Positions 51,601-58,743 of a stretch of 64,000 bases of DNA are shown one piece after another. The notes beneath the pieces were generated by a model. It saw nothing but the letters and a program-made list of their open reading frames with translations. It did no database searches and had not been told where the DNA came from. The stretch covers positions 310,001 through 374,000 of the forward strand of contig NZ_OMOJ01000002.1 in the NCBI RefSeq assembly GCF_900302505.1, written 5' to 3'. The first letter of the stretch is position 1. Every line of letters begins with the position of its first letter. A program made the position numbers and the translations under genes. This stretch comes from Pseudoprimorskyibacter insulae (GTDB lineage: Bacteria; Pseudomonadota; Alphaproteobacteria; Rhodobacterales; Rhodobacteraceae).

Positions 51601-54129
51601 CTGCGCTTGGTGCCGCGCTATGCGGGCAAGGCGCTTGTGTCCGTCCTCAGTGACCGGCTGATTTCCATGACTGCCGTGGACGTGACCGAGGGCGAGAACC
51701 TGATCGTCCTGCCGGTGACGGATGATTGGGGCGGCGGGGCCTATGTGACGGCCACCGTGATCCGCCCGATGGATGTTGCCGCAGGGCAGAACCCGTCGCG
51801 GGCGCTGGGGTTGGCCCATGCCGCGATTGATCCGGGCAGCCGCCGCTTGAACGTGTCCTTCGATGCGCCGACGCAGTCCGCGCCGCGCGGCCCGCTTGAG
51901 GCGTCGGTGGTCGTGGATGGCATCGCGCCGGGCGAAGCGGCCTATGTCACCGTGGCTGCCGTGGATCTGGGCATCCTGAACCTGACCGGTTTCCAAAGTC
52001 CCGATCCCTCGGGTCATTACTTTGGCCAGCGGCGCTTGGGCATGGACATCCGCGATGTCTATGGCCGCCTGATCGATGGGATGAACGGGGCGATGGGCAC
52101 CATCCGGTCGGGCGGCGACGCCTCAGCCGAGGTGCGCCTTGAAAGCCCGCCCCCAACCGAAGAATTGGTGGCCTATTTCTCGGGACCGGTTGCCGTTGGC
52201 CCGGATGGTCGCGCGACAGTTCGTTATGACCTGCCTGAGTTCAACGGCACCGTGCGCCTGATGGCCATCGCGTGGACCCCAACGGCGGTGGGGCAGGCCG
52301 AGGCAGACGTTCTGGTCCGTGATCCGATCGTCGTCACGGCAAGCCTGCCGCGCTTTCTATCGCCGGGCGATCAAAGCCGATTGCTGCTGGATCTGGTCCA
52401 TACCGATGGTCCGGCGGGCGCAGTTGGCCTGACGGTTCGCGCCGATGGTCTGACGCTGGATGCCGCCGCGGTTCCGGCCTCATTTGACATTGGGGCTGAC
52501 CAGACGCTGCGCTTTGCCATGCCGATCACGGCCGGGGCCGAGGGCGATCATAGCATCACCGTAGTGCTGACCGCGCCGGGCGGGCAGACCCTGACCAAGA
52601 CCGTTGCCTTGGGCGTTCGGCAGCTTGATCCACCGGTATCGCAAACGCGGCGCGTGGCCTTGGCGCCCGGTGCCTCCTTCACGCTGGATGACAACGTGTT
52701 CGCCGGATTGCGCCGGGGTAGTGCCGAGGCGGTGATCTCGGCCGGGCCATTGGCGCGGTTCGATGCGCCGGGGCTTCTGGCGTCGCTGGACCGCTACCCC
52801 TACGGCTGCACCGAACAGGTGACGTCGCAGGCGATGCCGCTTCTGTATTTGTCCTCGGTGGCCGAGGCGATGGGCATGGGCGACCAGAGCCAGATGGATC
52901 TGCGGATCTCGCAGGCGGTGACCAAGGTTCTGACCCGGCAAGCGCCGAACGGGGCATTTGGGCTGTGGCAGGCGCAGTCGGGGGATTTCTGGCTGGACAC
53001 CTATGTCACTGACTTTCTAAGCCGGGCACGGGCCGCAGGCCATGACGTGCCCAAGTTGGCCTTTGATCGGGCCTTGGACAACCTGCGCAACCGTGTGGCC
53101 TATGCCCCGGACTTCGACAATGGCGGCGAGGATATCGCCTATGCGCTGATGGTTCTGGCTCGCGAAGGGCAGGCCAATATGGGCGACCTGCGCTACTATG
53201 CCGACACCCGATCCGAGGCGCTGGCAACGCCCATGGCGCAGGCCCAACTGGGCGCGGCATTGGCGCTATACGGCGATCAGACCCGCGCGGACCGGCTGTT
53301 TAGCCAAGCGGCCCGCAGGGTCGCGCGGCAGGCCCCTCAGGCCAGCGAATACCGTATCGATTACGGCAGCCCCCTGCGCGACGCGGCTGGCGTATTGTCC
53401 TTGGCGGTTGAGGCGGGCAGCAACGCGGTTGACCGTCAGGCCCTTCAGGCGCGGCTGACCGCCCAAGCGGCGGGCATGTCGACCCAAGATCAAAGCTGGG
53501 CGCTTTTGGCGGCGCATGCCATGGTCCAAGATCCGGCGGTCTCGGGCCTGCTGATTGATGGAGCGCCCGCCAAAGGCCCGTTCGTGCGCAGGCTTGAGGG
53601 GGCCTTGGTTGATCCGCTGGTTCTGACCAATTCCGCGCAGGCCCCGACCGATGTGACTCTGACCACCATCGGCGTGCCGGAAGGCGCGACCGATAGGGGC
53701 GGCTACGGCTATGTGCTCGAACGTGATCTTTATGACATGACGGGCCTGCCGATTGAGGGGCCAATCACCGTGGGTGACCGCATGGTCGCGGTCATCACCG
53801 TCACCCCGGCAGAAGCCACGGGTGCACGGTTGATGGTCGATGTGCCATTGCCTGCGGGTCTTGAGATCGACAACCCGAACCTGATCCGGTCGGGCGATCT
53901 GCGGGATATGGACTGGCTTGAAACGGCGCAGCCCGAACATTCCGAATTCCGGGCCGAACGGTTCCTTGCCGCCGTGGATTGGAGCGGGACAGACCCGATG
54001 CGTCTGGCCTTTGTGGTGCGGGCCGTGTCGCCGGGGATTTTCCATGTGCCTGCGGCGGTGGTCGAAGACATGTACCGCCCGGCCTATCGCGCGTGGACGG
54101 CTTCGGGCGATGTCGTGATCGGTGAGTGA
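48697..54129 (+). CDS. Bacterial alpha-2-macroglobulin (YfhM-type) with N-terminal PAN/Apple-like domain
   Basis: 1810 residues. Signal peptide (1-20, AAAAQ). A short domain at about 25-90 with Cys pattern QACRTVCIADDRCTAFTFN and NACFPK looks like a PAN/Apple module. The rest follows the YfhM plan: macroglobulin domains, bait-like region, and the thioester at GCTEQ with Cys1371 in YPYGCTEQVTSQAMPLL, so the thioester Cys and Gln are intact, then the toroid and receptor-like domain. It is thought to trap proteases in the periplasm and protect the envelope. It is read into pbpC with a one-base TGATG overlap, the classical yfhM-pbpC pair. The start at 48697 has GGGAGG five bases before; a possible LSAC lipobox is seen but Cys12 comes too early to be sure. 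Confidence 0.92.
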   Translation: MLRVIFLILSACLMSGAAAAQDLVPDRRLIVSRNVDFYGSDLQPMFDTTLQACRTVCIADDRCTAFTFNTKSNACFPKTAVSDRVPYEGAISATVIEVATALQQQAQTRWQGLTDIPARYAQTARNEADQIGLRHSAGDWAVDRLLDGARDQENAGNVVNAMNWIGAAVAQTDAADQWVEYARLALASAASAARSDDRNRYRERAVGAAINGYLRAAVPAGQVQALALLAEALEADENGRAMVPVLRLAQSLGGRADVDQMLDRAIAKYGFRITEHEVESNTADPRICAVFSEDLITSGQDYTPFVRVPDATIAVEAEQRRICLTGLRHGDRYTVTFRRGLPSKAGEALIKDVPLTVYVPDRAPSVAFSGRAYVLPKTSDAGIPIETVNLTRVNLTLRRVSDRNLLRAVQDDYFGRPLSYWQEQYFSEEIAEDVWSGIGEVQNQLNQTMVTRLPMGQAIRDLPAGVYALTALADGQDPYDDPGATQWFVLSDIGLTTMAGNDGLHVFARHLTDATEFEGLTVSLLSKANRVLGTAQTDARGYAVFDPGLMRGTAGAAPAMVMAEAGQDDFAFLSLTDPAFDLSDRGVEGRAPAGPVDVFVSTDRGAYRAGERVRATALVRDPRVAAVNDLPLTAILTRPDGVEYSRHISQTPVAGGHVFDMPIAPTAARGKWTLALFADLDAAALATQSFLVEDFIPERIDFDLALPDGLINPLSTPDLTIDVRYLFGAPGAALPVEGEVRLVSLTALPDLPGYRFGQHDAAQSARVKSLTGPIETDSEGKASVALILPEADGPAQPHQAEVFVRVSEGSARPVERRIERLVAPSGPVIGIKPLADGVVPEGTTAQFEVMGFGPSLDPQPMQAVWTLNRVRTQYQWYQEYGNWRWEPITTRTRVAGGDVTLGAQPVTVSGQVEWGSYELLVESADGPYAVSSVGFYAGWYAPADTSATPDTLELSLDKPKYQSGDTATLRLVPRYAGKALVSVLSDRLISMTAVDVTEGENLIVLPVTDDWGGGAYVTATVIRPMDVAAGQNPSRALGLAHAAIDPGSRRLNVSFDAPTQSAPRGPLEASVVVDGIAPGEAAYVTVAAVDLGILNLTGFQSPDPSGHYFGQRRLGMDIRDVYGRLIDGMNGAMGTIRSGGDASAEVRLESPPPTEELVAYFSGPVAVGPDGRATVRYDLPEFNGTVRLMAIAWTPTAVGQAEADVLVRDPIVVTASLPRFLSPGDQSRLLLDLVHTDGPAGAVGLTVRADGLTLDAAAVPASFDIGADQTLRFAMPITAGAEGDHSITVVLTAPGGQTLTKTVALGVRQLDPPVSQTRRVALAPGASFTLDDNVFAGLRRGSAEAVISAGPLARFDAPGLLASLDRYPYGCTEQVTSQAMPLLYLSSVAEAMGMGDQSQMDLRISQAVTKVLTRQAPNGAFGLWQAQSGDFWLDTYVTDFLSRARAAGHDVPKLAFDRALDNLRNRVAYAPDFDNGGEDIAYALMVLAREGQANMGDLRYYADTRSEALATPMAQAQLGAALALYGDQTRADRLFSQAARRVARQAPQASEYRIDYGSPLRDAAGVLSLAVEAGSNAVDRQALQARLTAQAAGMSTQDQSWALLAAHAMVQDPAVSGLLIDGAPAKGPFVRRLEGALVDPLVLTNSAQAPTDVTLTTIGVPEGATDRGGYGYVLERDLYDMTGLPIEGPITVGDRMVAVITVTPAEATGARLMVDVPLPAGLEIDNPNLIRSGDLRDMDWLETAQPEHSEFRAERFLAAVDWSGTDPMRLAFVVRAVSPGIFHVPAAVVEDMYRPAYRAWTASGDVVIGE

Positions 54130-56159
54130 TGCGGGCCCGGTTTTGGATCATCTGCGTTGTCGCGCTGTGGTCCGTGGCAGTGCTGCGCGATGGGTTCGAC
54201 GATTGGGTCAGGCGCACGCCCTTGCCCGTTCTGGCCTATGAAACCGCCACCGAGGTGCGGGACCGCAATGGCGTGCTGTTGCGCCCCTATCTGGTGGCGG
54301 ATGGGCGCTGGCGGTTGCGCACGTCGCTGGATGGCGTCGATCCGACCTTCATCGCCCGCCTGATCGCCTATGAGGACAAGCGGTTCTATACCCATCACGG
54401 AGTGGATTGGCTGGCCATCGCGCGATCTGCGGGGCAGATGGCGCGGCACGGGCGGATCGTTTCGGGCGGGTCGACCCTGACGATGCAGGTTGCGCGGCTG
54501 GCCGATGGCGGCGGCACTGGGCGCTGGGTTGGCAAGGCGCGGCAAATCCGGCTGGCCTTGGCGTTGGAGCGGCGTCTGAACAAAGCCCAGATCCTCGATC
54601 TGTACCTGCATCTTGCGCCCTATGGCGGCAATCTTGAGGGCGTGCGCGCCGCCACTCTGGCCTATCTTGGCAAAGAACCGCGCCGCCTGACCCCGGCGGA
54701 GGCCGCCTTTCTGATCGCCTTGCCACAAGCGCCCGAGGCCCGCCGCCCGGACCGCAACCCCAAAGCGGCGGCTACGGCGCGTGATCGGGTGCTTATGCGT
54801 TTGTCGGGCAGTGATGCCCTTAGCGCCGATGCCGCCCGCGCGGCCCTGCGTGATCCGGTGCCGGGCGGGCGCATCGCCTTTCCGCAACTGGCCCCGCATC
54901 TGGCAGATCGGTTGATCGCGGGCGGGCGCGACTATGTGCAGACGACGATCGACGCGGGGCTGCAAGCCTCAATCGAGCAGTTGGCGCAGGCCCAGATGAT
55001 TGGCCGCGATCCACGCATGTCCGTGGCGATTTTGGCCGCCGATCACACCACGGGCGAGGTACTGGCCGCCGTCGGGTCGCCCGGTTATGATGAGGGTCAG
55101 GGCCGTCCCGGTTTCGTGGACATGACGCGGGCGTCGCGGTCGCCGGGGTCAACGCTGAAACCGTTGGTCTATGGGTTGGCGTTCGACCGTGGGCTGGCGC
55201 ATCCCGAAACGCTGATCGCCGATACGCCGGTGCAATTCGGAACCTACGCTCCGCAGAACTTTGACGGGGTGTTTCGCGGCGATGTGCGAGTCGTCGATGC
55301 GCTACGCCTGTCGCTCAATATCCCGGTGGTGCGGTTGCTTGACGCGATTGGCCCGGCGCATCTGATGGCGGCGCTGCGCAAAACCGGGGCTGACCCGCAA
55401 TTGCCTTCGGGGCAGGCAGGGCTGGCGATTGCGCTTGGCGGTGTGGGGCTGACGCTGAGCGATCTGGTGCAAAGCTATGCCATGCTGGCTGAGGCAGGGC
55501 AGGCCCGGCCCCTGCGATGGGAGGCCGATCAGGCCGTGTTAGAGCCTGTTTCCGTACTCTCCGCGCGGGCCGCTTGGCAGGTCGGGCATATGATGGCCGC
55601 CGTCACGCCGCCACGAAACGCGGGTCCGCGCGGGCGTGTGGCCTATAAGACCGGCACGTCCTACGGGCATCGCGATGCTTGGGCGATTGGCTTTGACGGG
55701 CGCTATGTGGTGGGCGTTTGGATGGGGCGGCCCGATGGTACGCCGGTGCCGGGGGCCTTTGGCGGGGATCTGGCCGCGCCGGTTCTGTTCGACGTGCTGG
55801 CCCGGATGCGGGCCGAGCCTGTGCCATTGCCGCCGCCGCCCGCAGATACGCTGATGGTGCCGAATGCGCGGCTGCCGCTGCCGCTGCAACGCTTTGGCGG
55901 GGCTGCGCGCGATTTGGTGGCTGGCGTCGCGGTGACCTTCCCGCCCGATGGGGCGCGGGTGGCGCAAATGCCCGAAGGTCTGCCGATCAAGCTAAAGGAT
56001 GGGACGCCGCCCTATACGGTTCTGGTGAACGGGGCCGTGGTGTCCAGCGGTCTGCGCCGTCCCGAGCTGCTGTTGCCGCCGGTCGGGCGCGGGTTTTCAA
56101 CCCTGTCGGTGATCGATGCACGCGGGACATCTGCCCGCGTGCACATTGAGGTGCGGTGA
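54129..56159 (+). CDS. pbpC: Penicillin-binding protein 1C
   Basis: Bifunctional class A PBP of the PBP1C group. 676 residues. One membrane helix (about 4-20), GT51 domain with Glu82 in AYEDKRFYTHHGVD and SGGSTLTMQVARL near 115-127, transpeptidase domain with SxxK at Ser341 (GSTLKP), SLNIP near 396 and Lys507 in KTGTSYG. The last ~90 residues are the PBP1C-type C-terminal domain (VAGVAVTFPPDGARV). Together with the alpha-2-macroglobulin it may repair cell wall after attack. ATG shares one base with the previous stop. Its stop directly abuts that of the convergent thiolase gene. Confidence 0.95.
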   Translation: MRARFWIICVVALWSVAVLRDGFDDWVRRTPLPVLAYETATEVRDRNGVLLRPYLVADGRWRLRTSLDGVDPTFIARLIAYEDKRFYTHHGVDWLAIARSAGQMARHGRIVSGGSTLTMQVARLADGGGTGRWVGKARQIRLALALERRLNKAQILDLYLHLAPYGGNLEGVRAATLAYLGKEPRRLTPAEAAFLIALPQAPEARRPDRNPKAAATARDRVLMRLSGSDALSADAARAALRDPVPGGRIAFPQLAPHLADRLIAGGRDYVQTTIDAGLQASIEQLAQAQMIGRDPRMSVAILAADHTTGEVLAAVGSPGYDEGQGRPGFVDMTRASRSPGSTLKPLVYGLAFDRGLAHPETLIADTPVQFGTYAPQNFDGVFRGDVRVVDALRLSLNIPVVRLLDAIGPAHLMAALRKTGADPQLPSGQAGLAIALGGVGLTLSDLVQSYAMLAEAGQARPLRWEADQAVLEPVSVLSARAAWQVGHMMAAVTPPRNAGPRGRVAYKTGTSYGHRDAWAIGFDGRYVVGVWMGRPDGTPVPGAFGGDLAAPVLFDVLARMRAEPVPLPPPPADTLMVPNARLPLPLQRFGGAARDLVAGVAVTFPPDGARVAQMPEGLPIKLKDGTPPYTVLVNGAVVSSGLRRPELLLPPVGRGFSTLSVIDARGTSARVHIEVR

Positions 56160-57338
56160 TTACAGGCGCTCAATCGCCACGGCGATGCCCTGACCGCCGC
56201 CAATGCACATGGTGATCAGCGCGCGTTTGCCGCCGACCCGCTCCAGCTCATACAGGGCTTTGACGGTGATGATCGCGCCGGTTGCGCCAACCGGGTGACC
56301 AAGCGCAATCGCGCCGCCGTTCGGGTTGACCTTGGCCGGATCAAGCCCAAGCCCTTTGTTCACCGCCAGCGCCTGCGAGGCGAAGGCTTCGTTGCTTTCG
56401 ATGACGTCGAAATCGGTGATCGACAGGCCAGTGCGGGCCAACAGGTTTTCGACCGCAGGCACCGGGCCAATGCCCATGACTTCGGGGCGCACGCCTGCGT
56501 GGGCGTAACCGATCACGCGCGCTTTGGGCTTCAGACCGGCCTTTTCGGCGGCGCTGGCGCGGGCCAGCACGATGGCCGCCGCACCGTCGTTGATGCCCGA
56601 GGCATTGCCCGCCGTCACGGTGCCGTCTTTCTTGAACACGGTGCGCAGGCCCGAGAGCGCCTCAAGCGAGGTGGCTTTGGGGTGCTCATCGGTGGCGAAA
56701 TCGACCATGTCGCGCTTCACCTTCACCTGAACCGGCACGATCTGCGAGGCAAAGCGCCCTTCGGCAATCGCCTTGGCGGCGCGTTCCTGGCTTTCCATAG
56801 CAAAGGCATCTTGCGCTTGGCGGGTGATGTCATGCTCGGCCGCGACGTTTTCAGCGGTCACACCCATGTGGCCCGTGCCAAACGGGCAGTTCAGCGCGCC
56901 CAGCATCATGTCAAGCGTGCGGATATCGCCCATTTTCGAGCCCCAGCGCTGATCCGGCACGATATAGGGACTGCGGCTCATGTTCTCGGCGCCGCCTGCC
57001 AGTGCGAAGTCGGCATCCCCCAGCATCAGCGATTGAACCGCCGACACGACGGCCTGAGCACCCGATCCGCACAGACGGTTGACGTTCATCGCCGGGGTGG
57101 TGTCGGGAATGCCGGCCTGCATGGCGGCAACCCGGCTGAGGTACATGTCGCGCGGTTCGGTGTTGATGACGTGACCGAACACAACATGGCCGATCTGCCC
57201 GCCCTCGACGCCAGAACGCTCCAGCGCGGCTTTGGCTGCCGCCGTTCCCAGCTCAATCGGCGGGGTGTTGGCAAATGCGCCGCCAAAGGTGCCGATTGCG
57301 GTGCGTGCACCATCAAGAATGACGATATCGTCTGACAT
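56160..57338 (-). CDS. Thiolase (acetyl-CoA C-acyltransferase / acetyltransferase)
   Basis: 392 residues, class II thiolase. Catalytic residues: Cys in NVNRLCGSGAQAV near 85-97, His in NPNGGAIALGHPVGATGA near 340-357 and Cys in ITMCIGGGQGIAV near 376-388. NEAFASQALAVN near 317 is the usual third motif. Could condense two acetyl-CoA (polyhydroxybutyrate, as PhaA) or degrade 3-ketoacyl-CoA (as BktB); the absence of phaB or other beta-oxidation genes nearby leaves this open. Monocistronic, with no gap to pbpC at its 3' end. Confidence 0.93.
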   Translation of the reverse strand: MSDDIVILDGARTAIGTFGGAFANTPPIELGTAAAKAALERSGVEGGQIGHVVFGHVINTEPRDMYLSRVAAMQAGIPDTTPAMNVNRLCGSGAQAVVSAVQSLMLGDADFALAGGAENMSRSPYIVPDQRWGSKMGDIRTLDMMLGALNCPFGTGHMGVTAENVAAEHDITRQAQDAFAMESQERAAKAIAEGRFASQIVPVQVKVKRDMVDFATDEHPKATSLEALSGLRTVFKKDGTVTAGNASGINDGAAAIVLARASAAEKAGLKPKARVIGYAHAGVRPEVMGIGPVPAVENLLARTGLSITDFDVIESNEAFASQALAVNKGLGLDPAKVNPNGGAIALGHPVGATGAIITVKALYELERVGGKRALITMCIGGGQGIAVAIERL

Positions 57339-57459
57339 ATGGGCTTTCCCCCTATAAATGAATTGCCACTACTATGGTCGTGCAATGGGGTTGTGTCAGC
57401 CGAGACGTTCCGTCATTTCTTTGCGCCACGTCAATGTGTGCGCTACCAACAGAAGAAAT

Positions 57460-57494
57460 CCTGATCGCATCTTCGGGCCCGCCCGAAAATCAGG
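57460..57494 (-). terminator. Hairpin at the 3' end of the LysR gene
   Basis: TTCGGGC-CC-GCCCGAA enclosed by outer CCTGAT/ATCAGG arms; it covers the LysR stop codon. No T-run follows, so it is only terminator-like. Confidence 0.35.
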
Positions 57495-58359
57495 TGAATT
57501 GATCGCGGTTTTCACGGAAATAGGCGACCAATGCCTCGCGGAAGGCGCGGACCTTGCCGCCTTTCCAAACGTCGCGATGGGCGACGCACCAGATCGGGAT
57601 ATAGGGCTGCGGTGGCAGGATCGGCACTTGCACCAAACCCGGTGTGGACCGGCCCAGGAACATCGGCAGGCGCACCACGCCTAGTCCCGCCTGCGCGGCC
57701 CCCAGAATGGCGACCATATCGTCCAGCCATAGCTTCACCCGCGCATTGGGATGGCTGGCAAGCGAAGGTTTGGGCGGGCCCTTGGCCGAAACATGCATGA
57801 CCCACTCAACGCAAGCGGCGGGATCGGCGGCAATTCGGTTTGCCAAGTCGGGTGTGGCGAAACTGGCCTGGGCCTGCTCGGCCAACCGCAGGCCGGTCAG
57901 CGTATCGCCGGGATCATTGCTGACGCGGATCGCCAGATCGGCCTCGCGCCGGTTCAGGTCCAGCAGATCATTCGTTGCGCGGATCGTCAGATCCACGTCG
58001 GGATGGGCATCGGCAAAGGCCCCGATGGGTTTGGCCAAACACGCAGCGATCAGCAATTGCGGCGCGGTGACGGTCAGGCTGCCGCGTAGGTGCTGGTCCT
58101 GCCCGGCCAAGCGCCGTTCCAGCGCGATATGCTGCTGTTCCATCTGTTCGGCGTGATAGGCCACCTCGCGGCCCGCCTCGGTCACGCGGTAGCCATCGGT
58201 CAGCCGTTCGAACAGCGGGGTGCCGACCGCCTTCTCCATCCGCTCCACCCGACGTGCCACGGTGGTATAGGCCACGCCCAAAGCGCTGCCCGCAGCGGCC
58301 AAGGTGCCGTGGCGGACCAGAAACAGCACCGCTTTCAGATCGTCCCAATTGCTTTCCAT
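57490..58359 (-). CDS. LysR-family transcriptional regulator
   Basis: 289 residues. Winged HTH at residues 1-62 (DDLKAVLFLVRHGTLAAAGSALGVAYTTVARRVERME; key TTVARRVERMEKAVGTPLFER) and a LysR substrate domain after 90. The ATG at 58359 gives the canonical start; the open frame 16 codons upstream is not conserved. It is divergent from a DUF1330 gene, the usual LysR-target arrangement, with direct repeats in the 96-bp space. The inducer is unknown. Confidence 0.93.
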   Translation of the reverse strand: MESNWDDLKAVLFLVRHGTLAAAGSALGVAYTTVARRVERMEKAVGTPLFERLTDGYRVTEAGREVAYHAEQMEQQHIALERRLAGQDQHLRGSLTVTAPQLLIAACLAKPIGAFADAHPDVDLTIRATNDLLDLNRREADLAIRVSNDPGDTLTGLRLAEQAQASFATPDLANRIAADPAACVEWVMHVSAKGPPKPSLASHPNARVKLWLDDMVAILGAAQAGLGVVRLPMFLGRSTPGLVQVPILPPQPYIPIWCVAHRDVWKGGKVRAFREALVAYFRENRDQFT

Positions 58360-58370
58360 GCCGTGCAGTA

Positions 58371-58415
58371 TCGCATGTGCGGGATGCAAACTCACGCGTT
58401 TTCGCATGTGTCGGG
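58371..58415. promoter_or_regulatory. Direct repeats TCGCATGTG(T)CGGG between LysR and DUF1330 genes
   Basis: TCGCATGTGCGGG at 58371 and TCGCATGTGTCGGG at 58402 stand 31 bp apart, about three DNA turns, so a dimer or tetramer could contact both on one face. They lie in the only intergenic space of the divergent pair. Confidence 0.5.
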
Positions 58416-58455
58416 CTTGGATAAATCTGGGTTGTCACCAAAACAGGAGAGTTTC

Positions 58456-58737
58456 ATGACCCATGTAGTTGTTCAATTGACCATTTCTGACCAAGACGCG
58501 CTGATGGCCTACCGCGCCAAAGCAGCCGATGCCATGGCGGTGCATGGTGGGGCCTTTTTGCAAGTGTCTGGCGACCTTGCTCAGTTGGAAGGGGAGGCGC
58601 CGTTGCCCACGATAATGGGTGTACTAACCTTTCCAAGCGCAGATGATGCCAAGGCGTGGATCAATGACCCGGCGCTGGCCGAGGTACACGCCTTGCGCAA
58701 CAAGGCGGGCACCTCAACGATCACTTTGCTTGGCTAG
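58456..58737 (+). CDS. DUF1330-like small protein (dimeric alpha-beta barrel)
   Basis: 93 residues. THVVVQLTISDQDALMAYR at the start, GGAFLQVSGDLAQLEGE near 30-46 and the DAKAWINDPALAEVHALRNKA pattern near 64-84 (key WINDPALAEVHALR) fit the DUF1330 / dimeric alpha-beta barrel group, many of which are small monooxygenases or of unknown role. AGGAGA stands eight bases before the ATG. Likely target of the divergent LysR regulator. Ends six bases before the stop of the convergent formate dehydrogenase gene. Confidence 0.82.
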   Translation: MTHVVVQLTISDQDALMAYRAKAADAMAVHGGAFLQVSGDLAQLEGEAPLPTIMGVLTFPSADDAKAWINDPALAEVHALRNKAGTSTITLLG

Positions 58738-58743
58738 GGGCAG

